Positions 25,200 to 37,136 of a DNA stretch of 64,000 nucleotides are shown piece by piece. Source of the stretch: Eretmocerus hayati (lineage: Eukaryota; Arthropoda; Insecta; Hymenoptera; Aphelinidae); the NCBI GenBank assembly GCA_029851415.1, contig CM056742.1:16533736-16597735 (forward strand). Reading direction: 5' to 3'. Within the stretch, counting starts at the first letter, position 1. Every line of letters starts with the position of its first letter. Position numbers and translations under genes: made by a program. The notes beneath the pieces are model-generated. The model saw only the letters and a list, made by a program, of their open reading frames with translations. It was not told the origin of the DNA and ran no database searches.

Positions 25200-26664
25200 C
25201 GTAATCTTTCATAAGCGAAATCCGACTTACATCGTGGTTTTAAGGTCAGGCTACCATGTTAGCCCTAATGTTGGTCGATGACACTCACAGTATAGGTGGT
25301 CTGAATCATCACCTTTCATTTGACTCTACTCTCGAGAGAGGACACTCCCAGGAAGACGAAATATCGGGCTTCCCATGAGCAAAATCCGACTTTTGCCGTG
25401 GTTTTGAGGTTAGGTTACCATGTTAGCCCTAATGTTGGTCGATGACACTCACGGTATACGTAGTCTGGACTATAACCTGTTATTTGACTCGACTCTCAAG
25501 AGAGGACACCCCCAGGAAGACGAAATATCGGGCTTTACATGAGCGAAATCTGACTTCTGTCGTGGTATTGAGGTTAGGTTACCATGTTAGCCCTAATGTT
25601 GGTCGATCGCACTCACGGTATACGTAGTCTGGACCATAACCTCTCATTTGACTCCACTCTCAAGAGAGGACACCCCCAGGAAGACGAAATATCGGGCTTT
25701 ACATGAGCGAAATCTGACTTCTGTCGTGGTATTGAGGTTAGGTTACCATGTTAGCCCTAATGTTGGTCGATCGCACTCACGGTATACGTAGTCTGGACCA
25801 TAACCTCTCATTTGACTCCACTCTCGAGAGAGGACACTCACAGGAAGACGAGATATCGGGCTTTCGACTAGCGAAATCCGACTTCCTTGGTGGTTTTGAG
25901 GTTAGGTTACCATGTTAGCCCTAATGTAGGTCGATCACATTCACGGTATACGTAGTCTGGACCATAACCTCTCATTTGACTCCACTCTCGAGAGAGGACA
26001 CTCACAGGAAGACGAGATATCGGGCTTTCGACTAGCGAAATCCGACTTCCACCGTGATTTTGAGGTTAGGTTACCATGTTGGCCCTAATGTTGGTCGATC
26101 ACACTCACAGTATAGGTAGTCTGACTCATAACCTTTCATTTGACTCTACTCTCGAGAGAGGACACTCCCAGGAAGACGAGATATCGGGCTTTTGATGAGC
26201 GAAATCCGACTTTTGCCGTGGTTTTGAGGTTATGTTACCATGTTAGCCCTAATGTTGGTCGATGACACTCACAGTATAGGTAGTCTGAATCATAACCTTT
26301 CATTTGACTCTACTCTCGAGAGAGGACACTCCCAGGAAGACGAGATATCGGGCTTTTGATGAGCGAAATCCGACTTTTGCCGTGGTTTTGAGGTTATGTT
26401 ACCATGTTAGCCCTAATGTTGGTCGATGACACTCACAGTATAGGTAGTCTGAATCATAACCTTTCATTTGACTCCACTCTCAAGAGAGGACACTCCCAGG
26501 AAGACGAGATATCGGGCGTTCCATTAGCGAAATCCGACTTCCGCGGTGGTTTTGAGGTTAGGTTACCATGTTATCCCTAATCTTGCTCGATCACACTCAC
26601 AGTATAGGTAGTCTGAATCATAACCTCTCATTTGACTCCACTCTCGAGAGAGGACACTCCCAGG
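25200..26664 (-). repeat. 164-bp tandem array, right arm, about 9 copies
   Basis: Reverse-orientation copies of the left-arm monomer. GGACACTCCCAGG or its variants end at 25352, 25516 and so on to 26664, exactly eight periods of 164 bp. It includes the same variant subtypes as the left arm, for example the form with GTGGTATTGAGG and GATCGCACTCACGG. The first monomer is truncated near 25200. Confidence 0.94.
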
Positions 26665-26747
26665 GAAACGAAATTTCATGGTGTATCATTTTGCCCCAGG
26701 TCGCCGGCTATCCGTCGGCTAAGTCTGTCGGCTAACTTCAGCTTCAT

Positions 26748-26756
26748 CCGTGTTCA
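26748..26756 (+). repeat. Right 9-bp target-site duplication (CCGTGTTCA)
   Basis: Direct repeat of 17921-17929 at the outer right boundary of the giant element. The match is exact over nine bases. Confidence 0.75.
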
Positions 26757-29700
26757 AATCAGGACTTTTATTTTATTTCATTTCAAGAGTTTGGTCAGAA
26801 GTCAAGAGTATGCTATATAGGTCTGACTGGGCAAAAAAAAAATAATAAGGAAGGCATTTGGGTTTTTGATAGTCATCACTTGCTTGCCACATAATACATT
26901 GCCTACTCTTTTTACAGCAAGCTGCAAGATTATAAGAAACAAAAAAATGGAAAAGATGATGATCGACCGAAACTTTTAATTTCTGTGAAAATTCCGTTGA
27001 GGTTAGGTATGTTTTTTCAATTGACTTAAATCCCAGTAGAACGACCATGAGTATGTAAATATATTGTCAAAGTCAACCTTTTGTCTCAACTTACCATTCC
27101 AAAATTCGAGCACTAGTAAAAAGCTACAATTTTCACACAACGTCAACGAAATGATGAGAAGAATCAATTACTTTATAAACCTCAAAAAAATTAAAGTCAA
27201 GGAAGTGAATAAAGGTGCAGCGCAGATAAGTGCTTTCAGAGTAGAAAAAAAAAAAATAATAATTGGAACTGCGAAAGAGGCGTTCGAAGCAACAGGTAAT
27301 AAAAAAACGTTGTCATCATAGGTAGGTTTTGACAACGATTTTGAAATCACCTGATGTACAGTACAGATAACCTTGGCCCACTGTGTTATACGAACCAATA
27401 CACGTAGTTTTAACAACGTCGTTGGAGTGTCGATTCGACACGGGCAAAGTTGATATGGAGTGAGAGAGCTCTATCGATGTACAAAGTGATCGTTGGTGGA
27501 AAAAGTATAGAAGGAATCAACTGTGGAAACCAACCATAGATATATAACACTCCCACTATCGGAATAAATCTGATGGTGGCGCACTGTTACGTTGTAGAGT
27601 TTGGAAAAGTGATATGATGAAATTTGGTAGAATTGAGTAAAATTTTAGCCTCGGTATGGTGAAGGAACGAAAAGACTGATTGAACTGAAAAAAATGTTCA
27701 AGGATGTATACATCTGATTATGTCCCTGAAAGACCTACTGAAATCAGTTGATCACGTTTTTGAATGGCTGAACTAGATATTTCACTTTCCTTTACTGGTG
27801 ATTGAAATTTTATACCAAATCTTGGGGACAGAGTAGCATTAATCAAAGATTTTTGAAAATTCTTATGCTGATACATAAATGTTATACACCTAACCTTACC
27901 TAAACTTGATCTCGCTTTATTTTTGAAAATGATCATATGATACTTTCAACGGCTGTTCTGATGTAGAACGAACAAAGAAAGAAAATAAACAAAGAATCGT
28001 CCATGCACTCGAATATTGTGTATATTAGATAAGAAAATGAAAATATCTGAGAAAGTGCGCAAATCCCATAAGATCGGATCAATTACAAGAAAAACCAATG
28101 AAATATTAGATCCCAAGAGATCCGATGTACCATAGAACTTGAATAAGCCTTCGCTTTCGCGGTATATAAAACACATCTAAAACTCTCTTTTTTTTTCTTC
28201 GTCAACACTTCCTTGTATTCGCGAAGAGGAGAAATTATTGTGATAGCGGAGTAGCTCGGTGGCATAATAGAGAGCATTAATGTGCATGTGACAAAAAGGA
28301 AATCAAGTGCGCTGACTCGCTGATTTTCGTATGCGAAAGCTTCATATTGACGAGGACTTACACACATACTTTACTATACACTTATAATAAAACTTTGACT
28401 ATGTGTGTGTGAGAATGCAACAATGCACAAGCTTGATGGTCAAGCAAGAACAATGATGATGTGATGATGATGAGATGATGAGAATTAGACTCGCGTCCTT
28501 TTTTTTCTTTCGCAAACCTGATGCACCGTTGTGTTTTAAGGTATACCTCCTCTTCCTTTCTTTTCGTTTGCTTCTTGTCCACCACTAACATTACACATTA
28601 TGTGTTATAAATACGAATATGAAAAAAAGACTGAATGTAAAATTAAAATACACGTGCGAACACGTGCATGACTCGCTATCTCGCACGAGATTTGTTGCTT
28701 TTTTTAACATGCGGTTTTGGTTCGAGACTTTCATTTTTTTGGAAGAAGAATTGAGTAAAAGTACACAATTTAAAAAAAATAAAATTAGATAATATGATGA
28801 TCGAGGATAATCTGAGAAGTTTTCTGTTGTGGACAAAGAAATCCTATGGAAAATGTTGTTCATAACGTATTTGCAACTTTTTTGTTATCTTTCTTGATTA
28901 ATGCTTGGAAACTCTGAAGAAAAAGAAGGGCAACGAGAATTTCTATTTTTTGTAGCGAACGGGATAAATGAGCGTTACTATGATGCTTTTTTTTGCACCA
29001 AATATACAAGATTACGCTCAATTATCGTATGAACTTGTTTGTATGAAAAAAAGGTCGCTCTAAAAAATCATTTTTTGAGCTCAATTTCATCAATACACCA
29101 ACTTTTCCACCAATTCTGCTCTACATCATTTTTGACCTTCTGTCAAATTGATCTTATCATTATTCTGCTGATTGTCAAAGATCGTGATCAATTTATAGCA
29201 CTTTTAACTCAACAATCGTAACTTTGAATTCAATTTTTAGATTTTTGTGCTATAAAATAATATGGATATGAGACTGCGTGTAGATAGGTAGTGTCTAGTA
29301 ACATAATTTACATTATCAAAGTTCAACCAGATACACAAGGTTTTTGAGCATCTAGTTTTTTTTCTCGAAAAAATCGTAAAACGAGAACCGTCAACAACTC
29401 ATGGCATATTTTTGAAGTTAGGTCGGTCTAGTCGTAATAGTACGATGAGGCAGTAAAAAAAAAGTTGTCGTGAATATGAATATTTCTTATTGCAAGGCTG
29501 CGCGACATTTATTATTATAAAATGAGAGAGTCTCCTTCGCGCGAATAATTATACCTAGTATATCCAAAGATGAGGGTCCTTGAGATTGAAATGAGAATAT
29601 GATGAAAAAGGACGCGAGTGCAGACGACACAGAGAGAGAGCAGAAAAGTTCGAAGAAGAGAATATTGCGAAGAATATAATAAAACCAACGACGATTTGAA

Positions 29701-31376
29701 AAGGTGTCGAGGAAAGAAAGGAGATCATCCCTGTGTGACCCTGATACAAAGTATCTAAGGGGAATATCTAAGCTTAAAGGATTATTTCTTTAAAGGAAAG
29801 TCTTGGAAAAATTTTCATAAAATCTCCACGAGAATTTGAATCCGTACGGTTAATACAATTTGATTAGGCATAAATTTAATCAAACAAAAGAGTTAACACG
29901 TCGATATCAAGATAATAATCTTCAAAGATGCGGTAAGTTTAATTCAGATTTCAAGATTCTAATAGAATACCATAACCTCTCTTTCTCCCTTGCTTCTTAG
30001 ATCCAATATAAGGAATAATAAAGAGATGACAGAGAGGGAGAGAAGTTGAACGGCGACGAAGCATCGTTAGTTGAAAAAATTAGCATTCGAGGCGAAAGAT
30101 TTGATTACACACAAAACCAAGAAGGCATACAGCAGAGCGGGAAACACAAGACAAGGGAGACATCTCCGTATTATTGTATCTCCGGTTCGAATCACGACGG
30201 ACATTAGATAGACAGATTTTCACACAACACTGTTCCTAAACGTAAAAAAAAACATCCATTCAGATTAATGAGCAAAATAATGATGCATGAATGAATATGA
30301 ATACGAGGTTGATAATATCATTATCATTTTCGTAAAAATTTTCAAAATTTTTCTCAGATGTTCCTCAATACACAATGAGGTTACAAAGGAAATACAAAGA
30401 GGAACTTACAGAACATCTTGTTTTCGAGGTCAATGTTTGTTATACATAGATACATACAATACAAATGCATCGTCGCATGTAGATGAAAATAAATTATTCG
30501 CAAACGCATGAGTGAGATCGTCCAAGCTCTATGCCAAAATCTTACTCTAGTCTAATAGAGCTCACTGCCGCGCGACATGTATCATCATCGTTATCATTCA
30601 TCTATATACCTATCCGCGTGGCATGATGCAAACTCGAAGAGATTTTATTGAGACGGTGCTTATATTAAGCGAAATTTGGCTATTTATCAAGAGCCACACG
30701 CACGCATACAAGAAACTCTGGCGCAAGCATGTCATATTAGAGACATTTTAGTATGCATAAATCGTTAAAAGCATCTCTGGTGAAAAGTTGATGATATGTA
30801 GAGATAAGGAAAAAAGTAAAAATTTGAGTACAGGTGTGTAATAGAAAAATTACTTTTTGGCACACACGGTTCTTCTAAACAACGATATTTGTACAATTCT
30901 ATAAAGAAGAACAGCAGCAAAAGTGCCTGAAGCTGGTGGTGGTGGTGCCACTATATACCGCTATGTGCTCTCGCACACGCGCGGCCTTGAACGGTCTGAT
31001 TCTCGTCTGATGCCTGATGCTTGCCTGCCTGCATAGCGCGCGAATTTTCGACCTTCGTCTCTTTTTTCTTTCTTTAGAAGAAATAACCAGATGGACGCAT
31101 ACGCAGAAAGTCAAAAAAAATAGCCTTATCGAAAAGATCTTGCATCTTTTTTGAGGTTAGAAAGGATGAATTTCATTATTTCGCCTTTTTTGCAGCATCC
31201 TATGCAACGATTGCAATAATTGTTCATTCATTTTGTTAGTTAGTTGAGTATTATAACATTGTTAACTTGATTCTGGGATTGTCAAAATATGTATAGGTAT
31301 AAGGTTGGAATGTATAGACTGCGCAAAAAGTGAGATGGAAGAAGGTAATGCCATTCACGTGATTGCGTTTCTGGGA

Positions 31377-31402
31377 GAAAGAAAGAAAGAAAGAAAGAGA
31401 GA
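31377..31402. repeat. (GAAA)n tetranucleotide repeat
   Basis: About six GAAA units passing into GA. Simple repeat in non-coding DNA. Confidence 0.85.
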
Positions 31403-32540
31403 AGGTTGATGGCTGCCTCTGGACTATATGAGAGATAAATATTGTGTTATCTCTACCTGCAGCTATATGTATAGCTATAGTGATGCGGTATTATGTGCAT
31501 TTTTCGCACCCGCGGAGAACCTAAAAATACTATAGTCGAATTACAGATGAAGCGTCTGTTCTGTTTTGTGGAAATGAAACCGCCCCCTGAACCTAAAGAA
31601 TAGAAAGATAGAGGCAAAGAGAATATCCTATTGGCCTATGGGATGAATAACTCGGTTATAATTATTAAAGATATAATACTAGATAAAGCGCCTTTCACTA
31701 CGCCTAATAAATAAGGGATGAGATGATACTTTAAAGAAAAATGAAAATACACCGCTGTATTTTTCATTGTGGCTAATAAAATTTTTTTTTCGAATCCAAC
31801 AAAGATGACAAACGAGAGACAAAATTCAAATTTGAGAATGATTATTTTAAACTGTTTGCGATTAGGGTACTAAAAGAATCATCGAGTGGTTACAATTCCG
31901 ATATATAAAGTATTCAATCTTGTGATTTTGTGAGAACTCAATCTAACATATACAGAATTTGTTAAGAAAATAAAAAGAAAATTTGCGCTTTCACATGCTT
32001 CCAAGTATCAGCAGGTTTTTGGTCGATGACCAGAGATTTTTTGCTTCTAAAATTTTGTTGTAAATCCATCATTCCTGTAATCATTATGATAGTTTAATTG
32101 GCAAGGTTCAAACTCATGAATGCGCATATAGTTGACGATCAGCGACAGCATTTTACTTTCATTCAATGAACTCAAAAATTATTGTTCTTCAAACTTTCAG
32201 CAATCAAATCTACTTTTCATTCAAGCTCTAAACTTTTTTAATCGTCAAAATTTGTAAAAAAAATTATAATGAATACGAGAGCAACAAATTAACAAAGTGT
32301 ATATCTGAAAGGCATGTCATACACATCTGAAAGGCAGAAGATGAAAATCTCAATTTCCAAAAGAAAAAAAAAAGTATGATTCATCATTCGAACTTGATCA
32401 ACTTCTAAACTGTCACACTCGCACCCTCATAAATCGCAATTCCCTCCCTCCTCCCTTCCTTAGTAATCCAAATTTTATTCTCACTAAATGCAAAACTCCA
32501 TGATGCACATACACAACAAAATACCCGCATGAATTGTTCG

Positions 32541-32554
32541 CCCCCCCCCCCCCC
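32541..32554. repeat. C homopolymer tract
   Basis: Fourteen consecutive C residues. It creates an artefactual poly-glycine frame on the minus strand. Confidence 0.85.
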
Positions 32555-33179
32555 AAATGGAATACTTGTAGTCAAGCTCATCAGTAACTGACTGACGTGA
32601 GACAATATATCGTGATCGTCGTGTGTCATGGAAAACCAGATGTCTCGTGCATAATGGCCATCACGATCATCAGTTGTTATATTACCAACTCATGACAGAT
32701 CGTGCTGCGCTATTACCACCACTGTATAAACTGATATTTATACCTCAATAAGCTCGCCAAAACTTTCTAAAATGTCATATTTTCATTTCTGGGATAGGTA
32801 ATTTATGAATGTAATTTGAGAAGGCTATTTGAAAACTAATCACATACAGGATACAATCGTTTTGCTACCGATTATTCTGTTTCAAACTCGTAGATAGCAA
32901 ACCCTTATTATACAAACTCAGATTATTCATACATTCTTTAATAATCATCAATTCATGTTTTAAACGAGTAAGAAAACTACCAAATTAATGACGCAACCCT
33001 GTAAAAATTACAATCATCCGGATAAAAAAAAAGAATGAAATACCGTAATCTCTTTGAAAATACAGAGACGCGTGACTGGTCAAACTCTTCTTATCAAAAC
33101 CTGCCAATTCAAGATAAAAAATATATCCACCAGAAGAGAGAGGTGCGTCATACTCAACGTAATCGACCTACTATTTATT

Positions 33180-33204
33180 AAAAAAAAAAAAAAAAAAAAA
33201 AAAA
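33180..33204. repeat. Poly-A tract
   Basis: Twenty-five consecutive A residues. It could be the tail of an old retroposed sequence, but I see no recognisable body upstream and no target-site duplication. Confidence 0.85.
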
Positions 33205-35751
33205 TCACAAATTGACGAGCGTCGAACACTTTCCTTCAAAATACAACCATATCAACGCCTGACTCAATGAAAGTATATATTATCAATACGAACTGCTCCC
33301 CAGTCAAAGTCGTTGTCGTCGTCGAATAATTCGTTACGTAAGAAACCGTCGGACAGACATCAACTTTGAAATTATGAATATCTATAGGCTGAGTTTTCAC
33401 GAGACGATTATTTACAAAAGTACACTACTTGTAAGTATGTGAGTAACGAATATCGAAGGCGGCAATGGAAATTGGCGCGAGCGAGTTATTATAGGATAGA
33501 ACGGAGTCTTTGAACGGAAAACTAAACGCGCAATATATAAGAGAGTGAAGAGAGAGCTCGAAGTAATAAAGGAAAAGTGTGCGTGAGATCGGTAAGCTGA
33601 GCTATGTTGTATGAAAGTAAAGTAAGCATATAAGCTAGAGTATGATGTATACAATATATAAACCTGAATGAGGTGAAGTGAAATGAGAGCGAAAAGCGTT
33701 GACTGCATGAGCAACGATGCTGCTGAAATACACAAGATTATGGAAAAATGAAGGTAATTTAGTTCATTTAGATTTTTTGGGAGATTTGATACACATGCGA
33801 GTGATATTAGTTCTTTCGATACAGTTTCACATGTGATTATGTAATTATGAAGCTAGCTCGACAACTCGAGTGTTAAAAATTGAAATCGAATATTTCAAAT
33901 GCTGAGTCCTGAGTGCAAACTCAAAAAAAAAAACACTATATCATGTATAGTATGCATACATAGTCCTACAATGGATTCCTCTGAACCTACAGATACAACT
34001 AGACAAATAATCCCCAACCAGCAATGTTTGTCAAATTCACTCAAAATCTGATGTATAGTTGTGTTATTTTTAGGGTATAAATTCCTTGCCGGTAATGGTT
34101 CACCAAATCGCATAAAGACTTTCTCTGAGAGTTTCTATTTCATCAGTGAATCACTGGCCATTCAAAAATAATAGAATGACTTCTTCGAAAAAATGTATAA
34201 GCACTAAATAGTTCCTTCGAGGTTAATTTCAATTTTTGAGTGATAAGACACCCGAAAAGATCACAAGAGTTGAGTTCTATACGTATCTGTGTAATATTGC
34301 CCCATGATATTTCTGGACCAGCAACTGTTGACCAATGGAATCACCGAGTGGCCAATTGAAAAATGATGAGGCTGATAATGACAGCAAGGAGTGATGTAGA
34401 AGAGAAACATGTCAATACAGAACGATAATTATTACTCCTGATATCACACGAGATTAGCAGAACTGTGAAAAATCAGCTGTAAATTAACTTTAAGTTAACA
34501 TAGAATGAATCAAAAACCTATAGTCGAAGGAGACAGAGTTCTTACAATGGCGAACAAAGTGAATATTCATGTCGTTTATACAGGAAGAACGCATTTTCCG
34601 ATGAATAAGATATGGGTTTGGCACCACACTGTGATGCGAAGAACAAAAGGCAAGGAGCTTGGAAGGTCGAGTTACTCAAACATAAAGGACATCCTATAGT
34701 CTAGCCAGTTTTCACTAATTACTTCGTATTTCACTTTCGCAGTCTTATCTTGGCACGCTGTCCAGATAATCTGATGAAGATAATGTAATACTGCTGCACT
34801 GATCAGCTTGGCAAACAACATTATAACGGGATAAATAATAGCTCGACGCTTCGGGAAAATTGAATGCTTGCGAGAGAGAGAGAGAACAAGAAGGAGAAAG
34901 TTATCATTTGCAGGGGGTTATAACGGAATAAGCGATTGAAATGATTGACCATATGTTATATTAATCTCAATCCATTTATATTTGGTTGTTCGTTCAACTG
35001 TAGAAATTAATCTTGATTGAGATTGTGGCCTTCAATTCAAACTTTCATCAAGGCTAATATTCTAGGGAGGTTCACGAAAAATAGTTTTTCAGTGACTTAG
35101 GTAACAGTATTTGTCTTAATAATCCAATAATAAGTGTTCGATTAATGAAATTGGAAATAATTTTTTCAAAGAACAGTAACTGCAAATGAATCTGAGTGGA
35201 TGAAATTTATGAAATAGGATGTCGAACTAATTATTCCAAAATCAGATAATCTTCAAGCGACTCATTGATTCATAAGATATTACTGCTGAGGATAATTCAT
35301 ATATTTGAATAATTGAGATATATTGAAAGCACGAGTAAACAAATAAGATGTACAAGGATACGATAACCAGTTTTTCCAGAGATACAGAGATTATGCAAGA
35401 GAATTCAAATGGTGTAATAAGTATGAAATGTTGCCAATTGCTTTCTAGAAATCTCCAAGCGTACACTAATCACAGTCGTATATTTCCAAATTAACTAACA
35501 GTAGATTCCAAGAGACTGGTAAATAAATATCCGTACACTTTGCAAAATTAAAAGCAAATATTAAAAGAGACGACTAATAAAATTACAAGTTGCAAAATTT
35601 GGTTCATATATTTCAAGAGAACAAACATGACCCAATCCTTCTGTGATTTATTAATCTATTCCTAAATTGGAGGTCATAATATCAAAGGAGGATGGGTCAG
35701 CAACATGAATAAATCACATGAGCAGTGAGAACGTGGAAAATTCTGCGTGTT

Positions 35752-35770
35752 GAGAGAGAGAGAGAGAGAG
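35752..35770. repeat. (GA)n microsatellite
   Basis: Uninterrupted GA dinucleotide run. Confidence 0.88.
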
Positions 35771-36154
35771 CGACGTGGGCTTTCCATATTTTTACTCACA
35801 CAATCCAGCAAGCTTGCAAAAGCCCCGGTCATAATGAATAAGCCTTGCCACAATCGCTAAGAAAAGAGACCGGGCATATACGAGTTTCACGCGCTCATAC
35901 CACTTTCCAACCGAGAGTTGCTTACACTTCGGGGCCGTTATCATAAGGCACATTTCCCCTTCCTTAACACCTTCGCCTAGCTAGGTGCATCACCTTTAAG
36001 CTTCAACTTTTCCATCTATATCTAATAATCTGACTTTTCCTTCATTTTCTGGAAGTAGGTATAGGTTAGGTTGCATGAAGTGCGCATTTGAGGATGTAGA
36101 TTTCCCTTTCCTCTGTAAGGCAAATGAAACACGAGTCTCAGATACATGTTTATA

Positions 36155-37134
36155 GACTAGGCGAAACTACCGCCATCGTTTGCAAAAATAGGTGAGTGGA
36201 ATTTTTTTGTGGGATCCTCTCCGGAAGACCCTCCTGATCATAGAGACGTATGGACCCAAGCCGAATTCCGATGCAACATTGTTTAAACCGAAATTGTTTA
36301 AACAATTGACAAAAATCACTTATTTCGTCCTGAAACTAATTTTATAAGGTAATTTGGGATATTTTGGATTGAAAAGTATTCTTGTCATTTTTCCCTAGGA
36401 GCCATCATTTCCGAGCTATAAGCGTTTCAAAGTTGAAAAAACGCGAATTTTGCGATTTTGAACGTTAAATAAAGGTAACAACAAAGCGAGAAATCGATGT
36501 TCTCAAGGTCGGGATCTATTCACCAGGGTGTCTTCTACAGGTTCCAATAGCAAAAGTCCATGGTCCCGGCTCAGAACCTTCCGATTTCCGGAAGTTTTCA
36601 ATGCACTGTTTTGAAGGGATCTGAGATTGACTATATATATCGGTCTGCGATGTATATAGCTATACTGGCGCCTGTAGAAACAGTGCTTTGAAAACTTCCG
36701 GAAAACGGAAGGTTCTGAGCCGGGACCATGGACTTTTGCTATTGGAACCTGTAGAAGACACCCTGGTGAATAGATCCCGACCTTGAGAACATCGATTTCT
36801 CGCTTTGTTGTTACCTTTATTTAACGTTCAAAATCGCAAAATTCGCGTTTTTTCAACTTTGAAACGCTTATAGCTCGGAAATGATGGCTCCTAGGGAAAA
36901 ATGACAAGAATACTTTTCAATCCAAAATATCCCAAATTACCTTATAAAATTAGTTTCAGGACGAAATAAGTGATTTTTGTCAATTGTTTAAACAATTTCG
37001 GTTTAAACAATGTTGCATCGGAATTCGGCTTGGGTCCATACGTCTCTATGATCAGGAGGGTCTTCCGGAGAGGATCCCACAAAAAAATTCCACTCACCTA
37101 TTTTTGCAAACGATGGCGGTAGTTTCGCCTAGTC
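36155..37134. mobile_element. Palindromic non-autonomous DNA element, copy 2 (980 bp)
   Basis: Second member of the family at 6669-7606. The ends begin GACTAGGCGAAACTACCGCC and are inverted at the right end, with TA immediately outside (36153-36154 and 37135-37136). The arms are nearly identical to each other: CCGGAAGACCCTCCTGATCA, GTTTAAACCGAAATTGTTTA and AACGCGAATTTTGCGATTTT each recur inverted. This suggests a younger or better-homogenised copy than copy 1. The centre is near 36640-36670. No coding potential is visible. If transcribed it would form a hairpin with arms of about 470 bp. Confidence 0.88.
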
Positions 37135-37136
37135 TA

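Larger units (their letters stand above)
17930..26747. mobile_element. Giant Foldback/MULE-like element with nested inverted tandem arrays
   Basis: An 8.8-kb structure whose ends are inverted copies. The 84 terminal bases at 17930-18013 match 26664-26747 reversed with only a few differences; they begin ATGAAGCT and include GGCGACCTGGGGCAAAATGA. The 9-mer CCGTGTTCA lies immediately outside both ends (17921-17929 and 26748-26756), which fits a 9-bp target-site duplication. Reading inward, each arm has a 164-bp tandem array (about 28 copies left, about 9 right, opposite orientation). It then has a 77-bp tandem array (about 6 left, about 15 right, opposite orientation) and a core at about 23490-23995. 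No transposase frame is visible. Inverted termini built of satellite-like arrays plus a 9-bp duplication are typical of Foldback and Rehavkus-type Mutator-like elements. I infer a non-autonomous member. Confidence 0.85.
26757..36154. other. Long non-coding stretch with simple repeats
   Basis: No gene can be supported. It contains a GAAA run (31377-31402), a C run (32541-32554), a poly-A run (33180-33204) and GA runs (for example 35752-35770). No long conserved-looking frame, tRNA or known element was recognised. Confidence 0.5.

Noticed and set aside
18012..26664. TTAGG/AACCT motifs in every 164-bp monomer as interstitial telomere sequence
   Set aside because: Only two AACCT units occur per monomer, at a fixed position. 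This is a property of the monomer, not a telomeric array.
30150..30210. Possible tRNA B box (GGTTCGAATCA)
   Set aside because: No A box or paired arms lie at the right distance upstream.
33180..33204. Poly-A run as a retroposon tail
   Set aside because: No SINE or LINE body, internal promoter or flanking duplication could be recognised.
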